From NCBI GenBank assembly GCA_016707525.1, contig JADJHP010000001.1:1-64000 (forward strand): a stretch of DNA of 64,000 bases, in the 5' to 3' direction. Below are positions 25,855 to 35,187 of the stretch, one piece after another. Within the stretch, counting starts at the first letter, position 1. Each line of letters opens with the position of its first letter. The position numbers and the translations under genes are program-made. The DNA comes from Ignavibacteriota bacterium. GTDB lineage: Bacteria; Bacteroidota; Ignavibacteria; UBA10030; UBA6906. The notes beneath the pieces were generated by a model. It ran no database searches, was not told the DNA's origin, and saw only the letters and a program-made list of their open reading frames with translations.

Positions 25855-27324
25855 ATGATCACGATTCGGGAACTCATCAGGACGAAACCATGGACGGGCT
25901 GGGCCCTGTTCGGTGGTACGGTCGTCATCGTCTTTCTTGCCGGGCTCTTCGGTGCTTCCATCATCGAGCGCCGTGCCGAGAAAGGGATCCGGCTCCAGCC
26001 GGTGCGTGAGATCGCGGAATGGGAGCCCCGGAACAACGTCTGGGGTGAGAACTATCCGCGGGAGTATCAATCGTATATAGCGACACGCGATACGACCTTC
26101 CAGAGCAAATACGGCGGGTCGCGGATGCGCGACATCCTTGCCGAGGATCCACGGCCGGTGATTCTCTGGGCAGGGTATGCGTTCTCGCGCGACTACAATC
26201 AGGCGCGCGGACATTACTATGCGATCGAGGACATCCGCAACACGCTCCGGACGGGCGTGCCGCAGCCGGCAACATGCTGGACGTGCAAGAGCACCGATGT
26301 CCCGCGGGTGATGAGCAAGATGGGAGCCGCGGCGTTCTACAAATCGTCCTGGAGCGAACTCGGGCCGGACATCGTGAACCACATCGGGTGCCAGGACTGC
26401 CACGATCCGAAGACCATGAACCTCCGGATCACCCGCCCGGCGCTGGTGGAGGCGTTCGCCCGGCAGGGGAAGAAGATCGAGGAGGCGTCGCACCAGGAGA
26501 TGCGCTCCCTCGTCTGTGCACAATGCCATGTAGAATACTACTTCAAAGGGAAAGAGGACAAGTACCTGACGTTCCCATGGGACAAAGGGTTCTCGCCGGA
26601 CGCCATGGAGGCGTACTACGATTCGGTGGGACATGTGGATTTCGTGCATGCCCTGAGCAGGGTGCCGGTGCTCAAGGCGCAGCATCCCGACTACGAACTG
26701 TACCGCACCGGCATCCACGCGCAGCGCGGGATCTCGTGTGCCGATTGCCATATGCCGTACAAGAGCGAGGGTGGTGTGAAGTTCTCCAACCACTGGATGC
26801 GCAGCCCGCTGGCGAACATCGCGGGCTCCTGCCAGGTGTGTCACCGCGAATCCGAACAGGAACTCACGCGCAACGTGGAGGACCGGCAGGACCGGGTGCG
26901 GGAGCTCCTCACGCTTGCGGAGGACGCGCTGGTGCGCGCGCATCTGGAGGCGAAGCATGCGTGGGACAACGGGGCGGTTGACAGCGAGATGAAGCCGGTG
27001 CTCACGCTGATCCGTCATGCGCAGTGGAGGTGGGACTGGGTGGCGGCGGCAAACGGCATGGGATTCCATTCACCGGCGGAGGCGCTGCGCGCCCTGGCAA
27101 CGTCCATCGCCAAGGCGCAGGAAGCGCATGCGGAGCTGGTCAGGATCCTTGCACGCAAGGGCATCCTGGAACCATTCGCGTTACCGGACGTGTCGACGAA
27201 AGCAGAGGCGCAGCGCACCATCGGGTTCGACGTCGTGAAAGCGCATCAGGAGAAGGCGGTGTTCCTCAAGGACGTCGCGCCGGCGTGGGACGCAAAGGCG
27301 CGCACGAGGGAAGCGGGGTACTGA
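25855..27324 (+). CDS. nrfA: ammonia-forming cytochrome c nitrite reductase (pentaheme)
   Basis: 489 residues, with GGAGG just before the ATG. An N-terminal hydrophobic segment (TGWALFGGTVVIVFLAGLFG) acts as signal or anchor. The catalytic heme site is CWTCK, with lysine as the proximal ligand, and four further sites follow: CQDCH, CAQCH, CADCH and CQVCH. A HAQWRWDW segment is conserved in NrfA C-termini. It reduces nitrite to ammonium with six electrons from NrfH. The gene ends 6 bases before the convergent DUF1858 gene, so the two may share a termination region. Confidence 0.95.
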   Translation: MITIRELIRTKPWTGWALFGGTVVIVFLAGLFGASIIERRAEKGIRLQPVREIAEWEPRNNVWGENYPREYQSYIATRDTTFQSKYGGSRMRDILAEDPRPVILWAGYAFSRDYNQARGHYYAIEDIRNTLRTGVPQPATCWTCKSTDVPRVMSKMGAAAFYKSSWSELGPDIVNHIGCQDCHDPKTMNLRITRPALVEAFARQGKKIEEASHQEMRSLVCAQCHVEYYFKGKEDKYLTFPWDKGFSPDAMEAYYDSVGHVDFVHALSRVPVLKAQHPDYELYRTGIHAQRGISCADCHMPYKSEGGVKFSNHWMRSPLANIAGSCQVCHRESEQELTRNVEDRQDRVRELLTLAEDALVRAHLEAKHAWDNGAVDSEMKPVLTLIRHAQWRWDWVAAANGMGFHSPAEALRALATSIAKAQEAHAELVRILARKGILEPFALPDVSTKAEAQRTIGFDVVKAHQEKAVFLKDVAPAWDAKARTREAGY

Positions 27325-27330
27325 AGCGCG

Positions 27331-27867
27331 TCAGCCGGTGCGCCGCGTGATGTACGTGAGATGGTGGCCGGCATGTTCGGGATGCACCTTGTGGTGCACC
27401 GTGCAATGCTGTTTGCGCATCGCCTCCAGGAGGGGCGCAGGCTCGAAGTCCGTGACGAGCAGGATGAACGCACCGTCCGTGAGCTCCCGGAGAAGACCGT
27501 TGATGTGATTCAGCGGCACATCGCCACTGCGGAGCATCTCGATGCCGTCCACGTAGTGCGCCGGCTCGCCGCGCGTCCATTCCGGGTCGGCCACGGTCGT
27601 CCCGCTCAAGCTTTCGGTCCGCAAGGTCTCTCCCCCGGCGATCTCACCCTGACCGGCGGCGCGTCGCAGCGTGTTCACCAGGTCAACGACGTCCAGTCCT
27701 CCGATCTTCGCCACCATTTCGAGCGTCGCCATCTGCGCGACCGTCCGCCGGAGGATGGGGTTGCGCAGGTTCTTGAATGGCGGCGCCAGCCCGATCACCG
27801 TTTCCTCCAGCGAGGGGTATTCCTTCAGGACCTCCAGGATCTTGCTCTTCCTCGTGATCTCCATCAT
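27331..27867 (-). CDS. DUF1858/DUF2249 domain protein
   Basis: 178 residues from ATG 27867 (MMEITRKSKILEVLKEYP), chosen for the GGGACGGGAAG ribosome site. The N-terminal DUF1858 domain (FKNLRNPILRRTVAQMATLE, then MVAKIGGLDVVDLVNTLR) is followed by a DUF2249-like C-terminus (DGAFILLVTDFEPAPLLEAM, then RKQHCTVHHKVHPEHAGH). Such domains occur next to nitric-oxide and anaerobic redox genes and with hemerythrins. It overlaps neither neighbour after this start choice and lies just downstream of the DUF438 gene, so it is co-transcribed. Confidence 0.7.
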   Translation of the reverse strand: MMEITRKSKILEVLKEYPSLEETVIGLAPPFKNLRNPILRRTVAQMATLEMVAKIGGLDVVDLVNTLRRAAGQGEIAGGETLRTESLSGTTVADPEWTRGEPAHYVDGIEMLRSGDVPLNHINGLLRELTDGAFILLVTDFEPAPLLEAMRKQHCTVHHKVHPEHAGHHLTYITRRTG

Positions 27868-27880
27868 TCTTCCCGTCCCT

Positions 27881-29131
27881 TCACGGCTGTGGTTCCTGAT
27901 CATAGGTGAGGAGTCTCCGTTCGCCTTCGAGCGTGCGGAGCTCGGTGAGGTCCTGGGTCACCTCGAGTGTACCCATATAGTCGCCGGCCTGGCCGCGCAG
28001 GGCGTAGTAGCAGATCAGGATGAAGCGGCCCCGCATGGTGATCCAGAACCGTGCCTGGTTCTGGCGGCCCGTCCGGAAGTCGTCCACGATCTTGTTCACG
28101 ATGTGCACGCTCTTCGGCGGATGGCAGTACTGCACTTTCCTTCCGATGATCGCACGGGAGCGGTCGAAGATGCGGTCCTTGCCCGGGCTGAAGTAGCGGA
28201 CGGTGTCGTCCTTGTCCACGAACGTGAGGTCGAAGGGGAGGTGCTGGAACGTCGCGATCAGTTCGTCGAGACTGAAGCTGCCGGTGGGCATGTGAATGCG
28301 TCCACCTTCGGCGGCGGGCTTCCGGTCCGCGGTGTGGACACCGCCCGCAGGTTGCCAGGTTGCCGTGGGGGCCACGAGGCAGTAGCCATACTCATCGCTC
28401 TGGAGGTAGACCTCATACCAGTCCTGCTCCGTCAGGAGGTCCAGCGCCGTGGGGAAGAGTATCTTCTCTTCTTTGTAGATCATCTCATCCACCGCGGTGA
28501 TCGCGGGCGTGACCGCAAGGTCGGCGTAGGCGCGCGCTTCGGAGGCATCGAGGGCATCGGTCTGCTGGAGGCCATGGATCGTTTCGCGCAGGAGCGTGCG
28601 GACCTCATCGTCCTTTCCCCACATCACTGTGGGCGGACCCGGGAGGTTGTTCTTCTCGAAGTACGGGAAGAGCAGGTTTTCTTTCCGCTTGTAGTGCTTG
28701 TCCACGTCCATGAGATCGTTCAGATGCTGCTGGATCTCGCGCATGACGGGGGTGGCATCGGACGCATCGGCGATCTCACGGAGGCGGCCAATGAGGCCCC
28801 GGACCGCCATGGTGGTTGCGGCGAGCTGGCGGTTCTCCATGATGAAAGTATGGACGGGGTGACCGGGGAGTTGCGCCGGGGTCTCCTGCTGATCGAGCTG
28901 CTTCTTGAGGACCCGGGTGTGGGTATCGCACAGGCGCTGAATGTTCTCTGCCGGGATGCCTTCCTGGATCAGTTGCATCTCCATCACGAAGACATCGCCA
29001 TAGGCGGCTTCGGCAAGTTGTTGATCGAGGGCTTGCCGGACATCTTCTTCACCTCCGCCTTCGTGAAGCCGGCGGATGAGGGACTTCATGAGGTCGATGC
29101 GTTGCTGACGGTTGTTGATGACTTCGCTCAT
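27881..29131 (-). CDS. DUF438/hemerythrin/PAS domain protein
   Basis: 416 residues. The order is an N-terminal DUF438 domain (residues about 10-80), a hemerythrin HHE domain (about 95-235, His and Glu clusters at HTFIMENRQLAATT, DKHYKRKENLLFPYFE and IYKEEKILFP), then a PAS_10-type domain (about 275-400, LTFVDKDDTVRYFSPGKDRI). The hemerythrin part binds a di-iron site able to sense or hold O2 or NO, and the PAS part is regulatory. These proteins are typical partners of nitrate, nitrite and NO metabolism. GGAGGAG precedes the ATG and a promoter lies at 29175-29203. Confidence 0.85.
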   Translation of the reverse strand: MSEVINNRQQRIDLMKSLIRRLHEGGGEEDVRQALDQQLAEAAYGDVFVMEMQLIQEGIPAENIQRLCDTHTRVLKKQLDQQETPAQLPGHPVHTFIMENRQLAATTMAVRGLIGRLREIADASDATPVMREIQQHLNDLMDVDKHYKRKENLLFPYFEKNNLPGPPTVMWGKDDEVRTLLRETIHGLQQTDALDASEARAYADLAVTPAITAVDEMIYKEEKILFPTALDLLTEQDWYEVYLQSDEYGYCLVAPTATWQPAGGVHTADRKPAAEGGRIHMPTGSFSLDELIATFQHLPFDLTFVDKDDTVRYFSPGKDRIFDRSRAIIGRKVQYCHPPKSVHIVNKIVDDFRTGRQNQARFWITMRGRFILICYYALRGQAGDYMGTLEVTQDLTELRTLEGERRLLTYDQEPQP

Positions 29132-29174
29132 TGGAACTCCTCCTGCACTATTTCAGACTCTTTTATCTGATATT

Positions 29175-29203
29175 AAGATACGCTTTTTGGGGGTTCGTGT
29201 CAA
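29175..29203 (-). promoter_or_regulatory. Promoter of the DUF438 gene (TTGACA-17-TATCTT)
   Basis: On the minus strand TTGACA (29203-29198) and TATCTT (29180-29175) have a 17-base spacer, as in promoters A and B. A TATCT-GATATTA-AGATA imperfect palindrome (29164-29180) overlaps the second box and could be an operator. The rest of the 29132-29440 gap shows no gene. Confidence 0.6.
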
Positions 29204-29440
29204 GTCCGGACCGCCTGGTGTGTGCCTCGGGGTGGGGGGCAGAAATCAGACGAACTCTCGTCCAAGCAGAAAGTGACGCATGTCCCGACTGAGACCCTCT
29301 GACATGGTTGTTCGACTGTAGCGAAGACCGGGTCGGTCATTGCAGTCCGGACAAATGGCCGGCGATGTCGATCGTTCCGTTTGACGCACTCTTCGATCTT
29401 GAGAATCAATCCGCTCGGTAACGATACCGTTCGGCCTGCC

Positions 29441-32400
29441 TCACCGGAGGAGCAGCATCCGCTTCACGCCGGTGTAGCCCGCTCCCTCCAATCTGTAGTA
29501 GTAGACCCCGCTTGACAACGAGCGTGCGTCGAGGTGTACGCGGTGCTGACCTGCCGCAACCATGCCATCGATCAACGTCAACACCTCCTGACCCAACATG
29601 TTGAACACTCTGAGCGTGACAACGGCATCATGCGGTACCTCAAAGGAGATGGTGGTGCCTGGATTGAACGGGTTGGGGAAGTTCTGATCCAGCCGGTACG
29701 ATCCGGGGTGGATCTCCTCCTGCGTGTCAACCGTGCCGCCGGCCTGGTTTGCCAGATACAATGTATCATCCACCGTCCCCGTATTCCCGTGATCCACCAG
29801 GATCCTGAGAGCCGTACCTGCGAGATCCTCCCAACCGGGCTCCAACAGATGTGTTGTGTTTGCCTGGAGTGGAACCCGTGCATGCATGAACCGGGCAGTT
29901 CCCTCCCCGTCGACACGTGTCAGCTCCAGATCGTACTCCCTCGAAGCCCCATGCGAGATGAGCCTGAGGTCGTTCTCGCCCACTGTGGCGACCGCAACCG
30001 AGTCCCCCTGTGGCAGGTCCATCCCGCTGAATGATACCATCTTCTCCCTGGTGGTCTCATTGACCAGGGCGAGCAACCCGATCGTTCTTTGCTGCGTGTC
30101 AGGATTGCTCACCGAGACGCCGTCATGGAAGCGCAGCCTGTCGGTGTGATCCGGTCGGGAATCACCTCTGCTGTAGAGGTATGTCCTGCTCCCCGTGAAG
30201 AAGAACGCCATGACGGTGTCCGAGGCACAGCTGTCCATGGTCACGCGATAGCTGCCTGCAGGGAGCGCGTAGCCGTACGGCGGGGTCTCGCTGCCGTCGA
30301 ACGACACCAACGGGACCGATCCCGTGATGTCTTCCCATGCCGCACCACTGCGGTGGCCGGTGACGTTCCCATGTGCATCTTCGATCCGGAGATCAACGCC
30401 GGGAGAAGTGATGACCTCGAGCCGGTCGGGCGATAGAATGAAGGGTGAACGGCGCTCCGCCGTGGGTTTCGCGAACACGGCGTGTTGCAGATAGTCGCGC
30501 GACTCTGTCATGAGCAGGAATTTCCGCGGGCCGCCCCAGCCCGCGTTCCCATACAACGGCATCCACACACCATGCTGAGCGTTGTCGGCGGTATCGATCC
30601 GTATGATCGTCGTGGTCAGGGGAAAGTTGTTGTCGTAGACAAAAATGTAATAGATGTTCTGCGCCGTGTTGTCCTGCCTGACCCTGTAGGGGAGCACATT
30701 GTGTCCGCCCATGCCGTTGTTGTTCATGAAGGACAATGTGCGTGGCGAGCCCTCATCCTCCCTGAGCATCGCCTTCAGATCGCGCAGGGTCTCGTTGGGG
30801 GTCACATAACCCAGCAGGGAGAGAGTATGCTCACGCGATGGGTCCCCGAACTGATGGGTGAACAGTCCGCTTACCACACGCCTGACCGACGTATCGGGCG
30901 GCACGCTGACCGGATCGGCAAAGGCCGGGAATCCGGCGTACCTGGACCGGAACTGTTCTCTGTAACTGAACACGAGGGCATTGGAGGCAGCAAGTCCGAA
31001 ACAGGAACCCTGCCAGGATCTCGCCATGGCGTACCAGCGATAGACCGCTGCATACGAGTAGACGGGCGGGAAGGCGATGCGATGATAGCAGGCATCCGCT
31101 CCGAACGCCCTCACCCATGAGATCCAGTCGGGGAAGCTGGAAGAGGACGAGAGGGCGAGCTGATAGGGTGCGAACACCACGTAGCTCTGACCGGTGAACG
31201 GGTCGGTCCCCCGGTAGTCGAACTGCTGGTACCATGCGGGGGGGTACATGTACTGCGCCTGATTAGGAAATGACCAGACATCTTCTTCCGGTCTGTACGG
31301 CTCATACTGTCCACCGCTGTCGCGGGTGAGGATGTACGGCTTGATCCGGAACCGGCCGCTGGTATCACGGAGGGAGGGATCGTTCAGATCCTCGGCACGG
31401 ATGAAGCAATGCTTCGATATGACATGTCCTGGGACCTGCCAGACGAACCGGCCGGAGTCGGCATAAGGGACGTGGCCGATGAGATCGAATGTCCTGCCAG
31501 AGTCCGCGCTGAACCGGAGTTCGAGAGCATGGCCCTGCAGTCCGCCCTGCCACCGGATGGTATCGGTTTCGCCGGCCATCCAGCGTTCGTTGGGTCCCGG
31601 CCGTGTTATCGTCAGTCCGGGAATGAGAATGACATAGGTACTCACTGAGTTCTTCCGCGCCAACGCGAGAATGTCTCCCGGGCCGTTGATGTCCACGGCG
31701 TGTTCGATGACCCATCCTGAATCCGGAGGGACGAGGCTGTCCAGGAGCGTCATCGTCCCTTGCTGCCAGATGAAACCACGCGACCCGGCCGGCGTAGCGA
31801 TGTCACCCACGACCTGGCCGTCATCATTGACAGCCCAGGCCCGGCTCCATGACCCGGGCAGCGTCTGTATGTTCTGGATGCCGGGATTCCAGATCACCGC
31901 GCGTGAGACGTCATTGGTTTCCTCGGATATCCCAACGACCATGCCGTTATCATTCACATCGTACGGACGGCTCTGCCCGGCGCCAAGGTTTCCGAGCGGG
32001 GTCAATCCGCCTCCGGCCGTCATGAATGCGCGACTGTCAAAGCTCGTGCCTTCAGACGCCACTCCCACGACCATCCCATAGTTGTTCACTGCGATCGCCT
32101 CGCTTTCCGCATCCTCGATGGTGCCGAGATCGGCGATCGTGCCGCCACGCCAGAGGACCGCATGATTCCGACGGTTGCTCGGGCGGCACGTATCGCAGAA
32201 GTCGAAGTATCCTGCCACATCTCCGAAGTCGTTGATACCGTTCGCTCCGCCTATCCCCCGGCCGGGACCGGCAAGGATCAGAAAGCTGGTGTCATTCCTG
32301 AACACGACGGCATGCCGGTCATTGTTGCCATCAACAGACCAGCCTGCGATCTCACCAACGCCGTTGATGGCGAGCGCACGTGACCCTGCGGGTGAGAGGC

Positions 32401-32668
32401 CTGGATACGTGAACGCACTTCCATTCTCCCAGCGCGCAACCAGCGGACCAATGTTTCCTGCGACCTGCCGTCTGTCATTGATTCTCACGGGCGCGATGCC
32501 GCTGATCGTTCGTATGTCGTACCGTACCGGCTGGGCCGCGAGTAAGAGGGGGATGAGCACGCTGACGATGATCGCAGCAACCGCCATCCATCGCAAGCGC
32601 ACGGGTGCACCGGTACGGCACGTCCGGGGATCGTCCCCGGAGCTTTTGATCACGATAGTCGCGGCCAT
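29441..32668 (-). CDS. T9SS-secreted protein: HAF-repeat propeller plus papain-like protease-type domain
   Basis: 1075 residues. After a signal segment (WMAVAAIIVSVLIPLLLAAQ), residues about 60-350 are HAF-type repeats (AINGVGEIAGWS, GINDFGDVAGYF, AVNNYGMVVGVA). A Ser-Thr-Pro-like Ig stretch follows, then a domain with SWQGSCFGLAASNALV, GMGGHNVLPYRV and YYIFVYDNNFP. This Cys, His, Asp/Asn order recalls papain-fold cysteine peptidases. The C-terminus is a T9SS type A domain (QNFPNPFNPGTTISFEVP...VKRMLLLR). It is exported and possibly an extracellular peptidase. Catalysis is inference from three motifs. Confidence 0.75.
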   Translation of the reverse strand: MAATIVIKSSGDDPRTCRTGAPVRLRWMAVAAIIVSVLIPLLLAAQPVRYDIRTISGIAPVRINDRRQVAGNIGPLVARWENGSAFTYPGLSPAGSRALAINGVGEIAGWSVDGNNDRHAVVFRNDTSFLILAGPGRGIGGANGINDFGDVAGYFDFCDTCRPSNRRNHAVLWRGGTIADLGTIEDAESEAIAVNNYGMVVGVASEGTSFDSRAFMTAGGGLTPLGNLGAGQSRPYDVNDNGMVVGISEETNDVSRAVIWNPGIQNIQTLPGSWSRAWAVNDDGQVVGDIATPAGSRGFIWQQGTMTLLDSLVPPDSGWVIEHAVDINGPGDILALARKNSVSTYVILIPGLTITRPGPNERWMAGETDTIRWQGGLQGHALELRFSADSGRTFDLIGHVPYADSGRFVWQVPGHVISKHCFIRAEDLNDPSLRDTSGRFRIKPYILTRDSGGQYEPYRPEEDVWSFPNQAQYMYPPAWYQQFDYRGTDPFTGQSYVVFAPYQLALSSSSSFPDWISWVRAFGADACYHRIAFPPVYSYAAVYRWYAMARSWQGSCFGLAASNALVFSYREQFRSRYAGFPAFADPVSVPPDTSVRRVVSGLFTHQFGDPSREHTLSLLGYVTPNETLRDLKAMLREDEGSPRTLSFMNNNGMGGHNVLPYRVRQDNTAQNIYYIFVYDNNFPLTTTIIRIDTADNAQHGVWMPLYGNAGWGGPRKFLLMTESRDYLQHAVFAKPTAERRSPFILSPDRLEVITSPGVDLRIEDAHGNVTGHRSGAAWEDITGSVPLVSFDGSETPPYGYALPAGSYRVTMDSCASDTVMAFFFTGSRTYLYSRGDSRPDHTDRLRFHDGVSVSNPDTQQRTIGLLALVNETTREKMVSFSGMDLPQGDSVAVATVGENDLRLISHGASREYDLELTRVDGEGTARFMHARVPLQANTTHLLEPGWEDLAGTALRILVDHGNTGTVDDTLYLANQAGGTVDTQEEIHPGSYRLDQNFPNPFNPGTTISFEVPHDAVVTLRVFNMLGQEVLTLIDGMVAAGQHRVHLDARSLSSGVYYYRLEGAGYTGVKRMLLLR

Positions 32669-33057
32669 CGTCCTATTCCCTTGTGAGAAATCTCATCCGA
32701 GGATCTGCCTCGTACACCGTCGTCGCGCGCCATTGCTGCATCCGGTTGTCAGGCAGAGCGACGTGCTGCGGTGGGGTCGCTGGCCCATTGATGGGAGATC
32801 AGACATCCGGTATCCGGCTTCATCGCATCGGCTACCGGCACGGTGAGCATCCGAACGCAGGCCTCGTGTCGGAGTGTACGGCGGGGGGGCGATCCATACA
32901 ATCGAGGTACACACGGAAATCGATCTGCGTAGACACACGTAGGGATGCGCCGCCGGGGGTCCATCTCTGCGGACCGCGCTGATACGTTTGCCTCAGCACA
33001 CACATTCCGCGATCTGGCCACGTGAATCTTTCGGGTGATCCTGAGCGGATTTTCTTC

Positions 33058-33087
33058 TTGACTCTGTCGTAAAGAATATCGTATAAT
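33058..33087 (+). promoter_or_regulatory. Promoter of the nos-associated operon (TTGACT-18-TATAAT)
   Basis: TTGACT at 33058-33063 and TATAAT at 33082-33087 are separated by 18 bases. A TAATATCTTAAATC stretch just downstream shares TAATATC with the upstream regions of nrfH and the DUF438 gene. The remainder of 32669-33271 shows no gene. Confidence 0.55.
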
Positions 33088-33271
33088 CGGATAGTAATAT
33101 CTTAAATCTACTGATTTGCGTGATTCTTTCCTTCGTGTTGTACGGGCAATAATCAGACAATATAGTCGTAAATACAAAGTCTGAAGCGCCTCCTGGTGCC
33201 GTGCCAGGAGAACTCGTAGTCTGTCGTTCCGAGCTCTATAGCGTGCCTCCACATCTCTGGCAGGATAAGCC

Positions 33272-35176
33272 ATGCTGAACGTACGCATCCCCGATATGCA
33301 ATTCTGGAAAGACATGGTGCCCTGCCAGGCGGCCTGCCCTGTCCACACCGATGCAGGACGGTATGTCCAGCTCATCGCCGAGGGCAGGATCCGCGAAGCC
33401 TATCTGACAGCACGCTCCCCCAACCCCCTTGCAAGTATTTGCGGACGCATCTGCGCCGCGCCATGCGAGGACTCCTGCCGGCGCGGGCTTATAGATGCGC
33501 CCGTCAGCATCCGCTCTCTGAAGCGGGTCGTGACCGAACGCTATGGCGTGGAATCGCAGTCCCCGGATACGCTCGACGACCTCTTCGACGGAACCCCTGA
33601 TCCCGGCAATGCCTGGTCACCGGACCATCCTTCCCAGTTACGCGAGCGCCATGCAGCCGGTACCGGCCCCATGGTCGCTGTCATCGGGTCCGGCCCCGCA
33701 GGCCTCGCTTGTGCCCATGATCTTGCACTGATGGGCTACAGGGTGACGGTCTTTGAGGCATCCGGGGAAGCGGGGGGAATGCTGCGCTATGGTATACCGG
33801 AATACCGTCTTCCGCGCAGCCTCATAGAAAAGGAGGTCAGGACCATCACGGAGCTGGGCGCCGTGATCCGCTTTCATACACCACTGACCGCCGCCTTCGG
33901 GGTCGAGCATCTCAAGCAGCAGGGGTATCAGGCCGTGTTCATCTCTGTCGGCACACAACGCGGACGGGACTTGACGGTCCCCGGGAATGATCTGGACGGT
34001 GTGGTCCGGGCCATTGACTACCTGCTCAACATCAACCGCGGGTTTCGCATGGACCTCGGCCGCCGGGTGCTGGTGATCGGCGGCGGCTTCGTTGCATTCG
34101 ATGCAGCCCGCACTGCACTCCGCGGCGGCCCGCAGGAACCGGACGGCGATCTCCATGCGGCGGTGGATGCCGCGCGTTCCGCTCTCCGCGGAGGGGCCGA
34201 TGAAGTGCATATCGCAAGCCTCGAATCGTTCGCGGAGATGCCGGTGCTGCGTACGGCCCAGGGCGAAGAAGAATTCGAAGAGGCCATCCGCGAAGGTGTT
34301 CAGTTCCACCCGCAACGTGGCCCGCATCGCTTCACCGGCGTCCAGGGACGCGTGACGCATGTGGATCTCATCGGGGTGGACCGCACGTACGATGGCGACG
34401 GACGGTTTAACCCGGTGTACAATGGCTCGGTCACGGAACGTCTCGAAGTCGACTCTGTCGTGCTGGCGATCGGCCAGCAGACCGATCTCTCATTTCTCCG
34501 CCCGGCCGATGGCATTCAGCTGCGGGGTGGAAACCTGATCCAGGTGGACCCGGCAACACTGGCAACATCTGCTCCCGGGGTGTTCGCCGGCGGCGACGTT
34601 GCCTACGGACCGCGCAATGTCATCGATGCGGTGGCGAATGGTAAACTGGCTGCGCGATCCATCGAGGCCCACCTCACCGGGAGGAAGCGAGAATCCGCTT
34701 ACACGCTGAATGTTGAAAAGATCTCAACCCGCACCTATCACCGGCCCGAAAACTATGAGCGCATCCCCCGGTGTGCTCCTCCCACGATCGCGACCGAGAG
34801 GCGCACCGGTATCACGGAGGTGGAGTCCGCGTACGAACCCGGTGAAGCAGTGCGCCAGGCAGCACGGTGCCTCGCATGCCACGTGCAGACGGTCTACGAC
34901 GCAGACCGCTGCGTGATGTGCAACCGGTGTGTGGATGTCTGTCCTGAATACTGTCTGAAGCTTGTGCCCTTCGAGGATCTGGCACTCGACGAGGCGACCC
35001 GCGAGACGTTAACGGAACACTTCCGGCTGGAAGCCGGCGGTCCCGCATCGGCAATGATCAAGGATGATGAGTCGTGCATCCGGTGCGGGCTCTGTGCGAT
35101 CCGCTGCCCTACCGATGCCATGAGCATGGAGATCTTCACCTATGAACAACGGGAGCCCGGCTCCCCGCACTATTAG
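33272..35176 (+). CDS. FAD-dependent pyridine-nucleotide oxidoreductase with N- and C-terminal Fe-S domains (GltD-like)
   Basis: 634 residues. The N-terminal domain has the Fer4_20 cysteine set (CQAACPVH; CGRICAAPCEDSC, residues about 18-69). The FAD dinucleotide fold begins at VAVIGSGPAGLACAHD (about 136), and a second NAD(P)-binding glycine motif is at VLVIGGGFVAFDAA (about 267). The C-terminus holds two 4Fe-4S clusters (CVMCNRCVDVCPEYC; CIRCGLCAIRCPTDA). This resembles glutamate synthase small chain-type electron-transfer subunits. As first gene of the operon it may pass NAD(P)H electrons toward the quinone/Rieske-cytochrome b chain, which is inferred from context. Confidence 0.8.
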   Translation: MLNVRIPDMQFWKDMVPCQAACPVHTDAGRYVQLIAEGRIREAYLTARSPNPLASICGRICAAPCEDSCRRGLIDAPVSIRSLKRVVTERYGVESQSPDTLDDLFDGTPDPGNAWSPDHPSQLRERHAAGTGPMVAVIGSGPAGLACAHDLALMGYRVTVFEASGEAGGMLRYGIPEYRLPRSLIEKEVRTITELGAVIRFHTPLTAAFGVEHLKQQGYQAVFISVGTQRGRDLTVPGNDLDGVVRAIDYLLNINRGFRMDLGRRVLVIGGGFVAFDAARTALRGGPQEPDGDLHAAVDAARSALRGGADEVHIASLESFAEMPVLRTAQGEEEFEEAIREGVQFHPQRGPHRFTGVQGRVTHVDLIGVDRTYDGDGRFNPVYNGSVTERLEVDSVVLAIGQQTDLSFLRPADGIQLRGGNLIQVDPATLATSAPGVFAGGDVAYGPRNVIDAVANGKLAARSIEAHLTGRKRESAYTLNVEKISTRTYHRPENYERIPRCAPPTIATERRTGITEVESAYEPGEAVRQAARCLACHVQTVYDADRCVMCNRCVDVCPEYCLKLVPFEDLALDEATRETLTEHFRLEAGGPASAMIKDDESCIRCGLCAIRCPTDAMSMEIFTYEQREPGSPHY

Positions 35177-35187
35177 GAGGCGCAGCA

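Noticed and set aside
25234..27069. 611-codon minus-strand open frame across nrfHA
   Set aside because: It is antisense to nrfH and nrfA, whose heme motifs are unmistakable. Its product is His/Arg-rich, as expected of a shadow frame in GC-rich DNA.
27671..29170. 499-codon plus-strand frame opposite the DUF438 gene
   Set aside because: The minus-strand gene has clear DUF438, hemerythrin and PAS motifs and a promoter. The plus frame has no signature.
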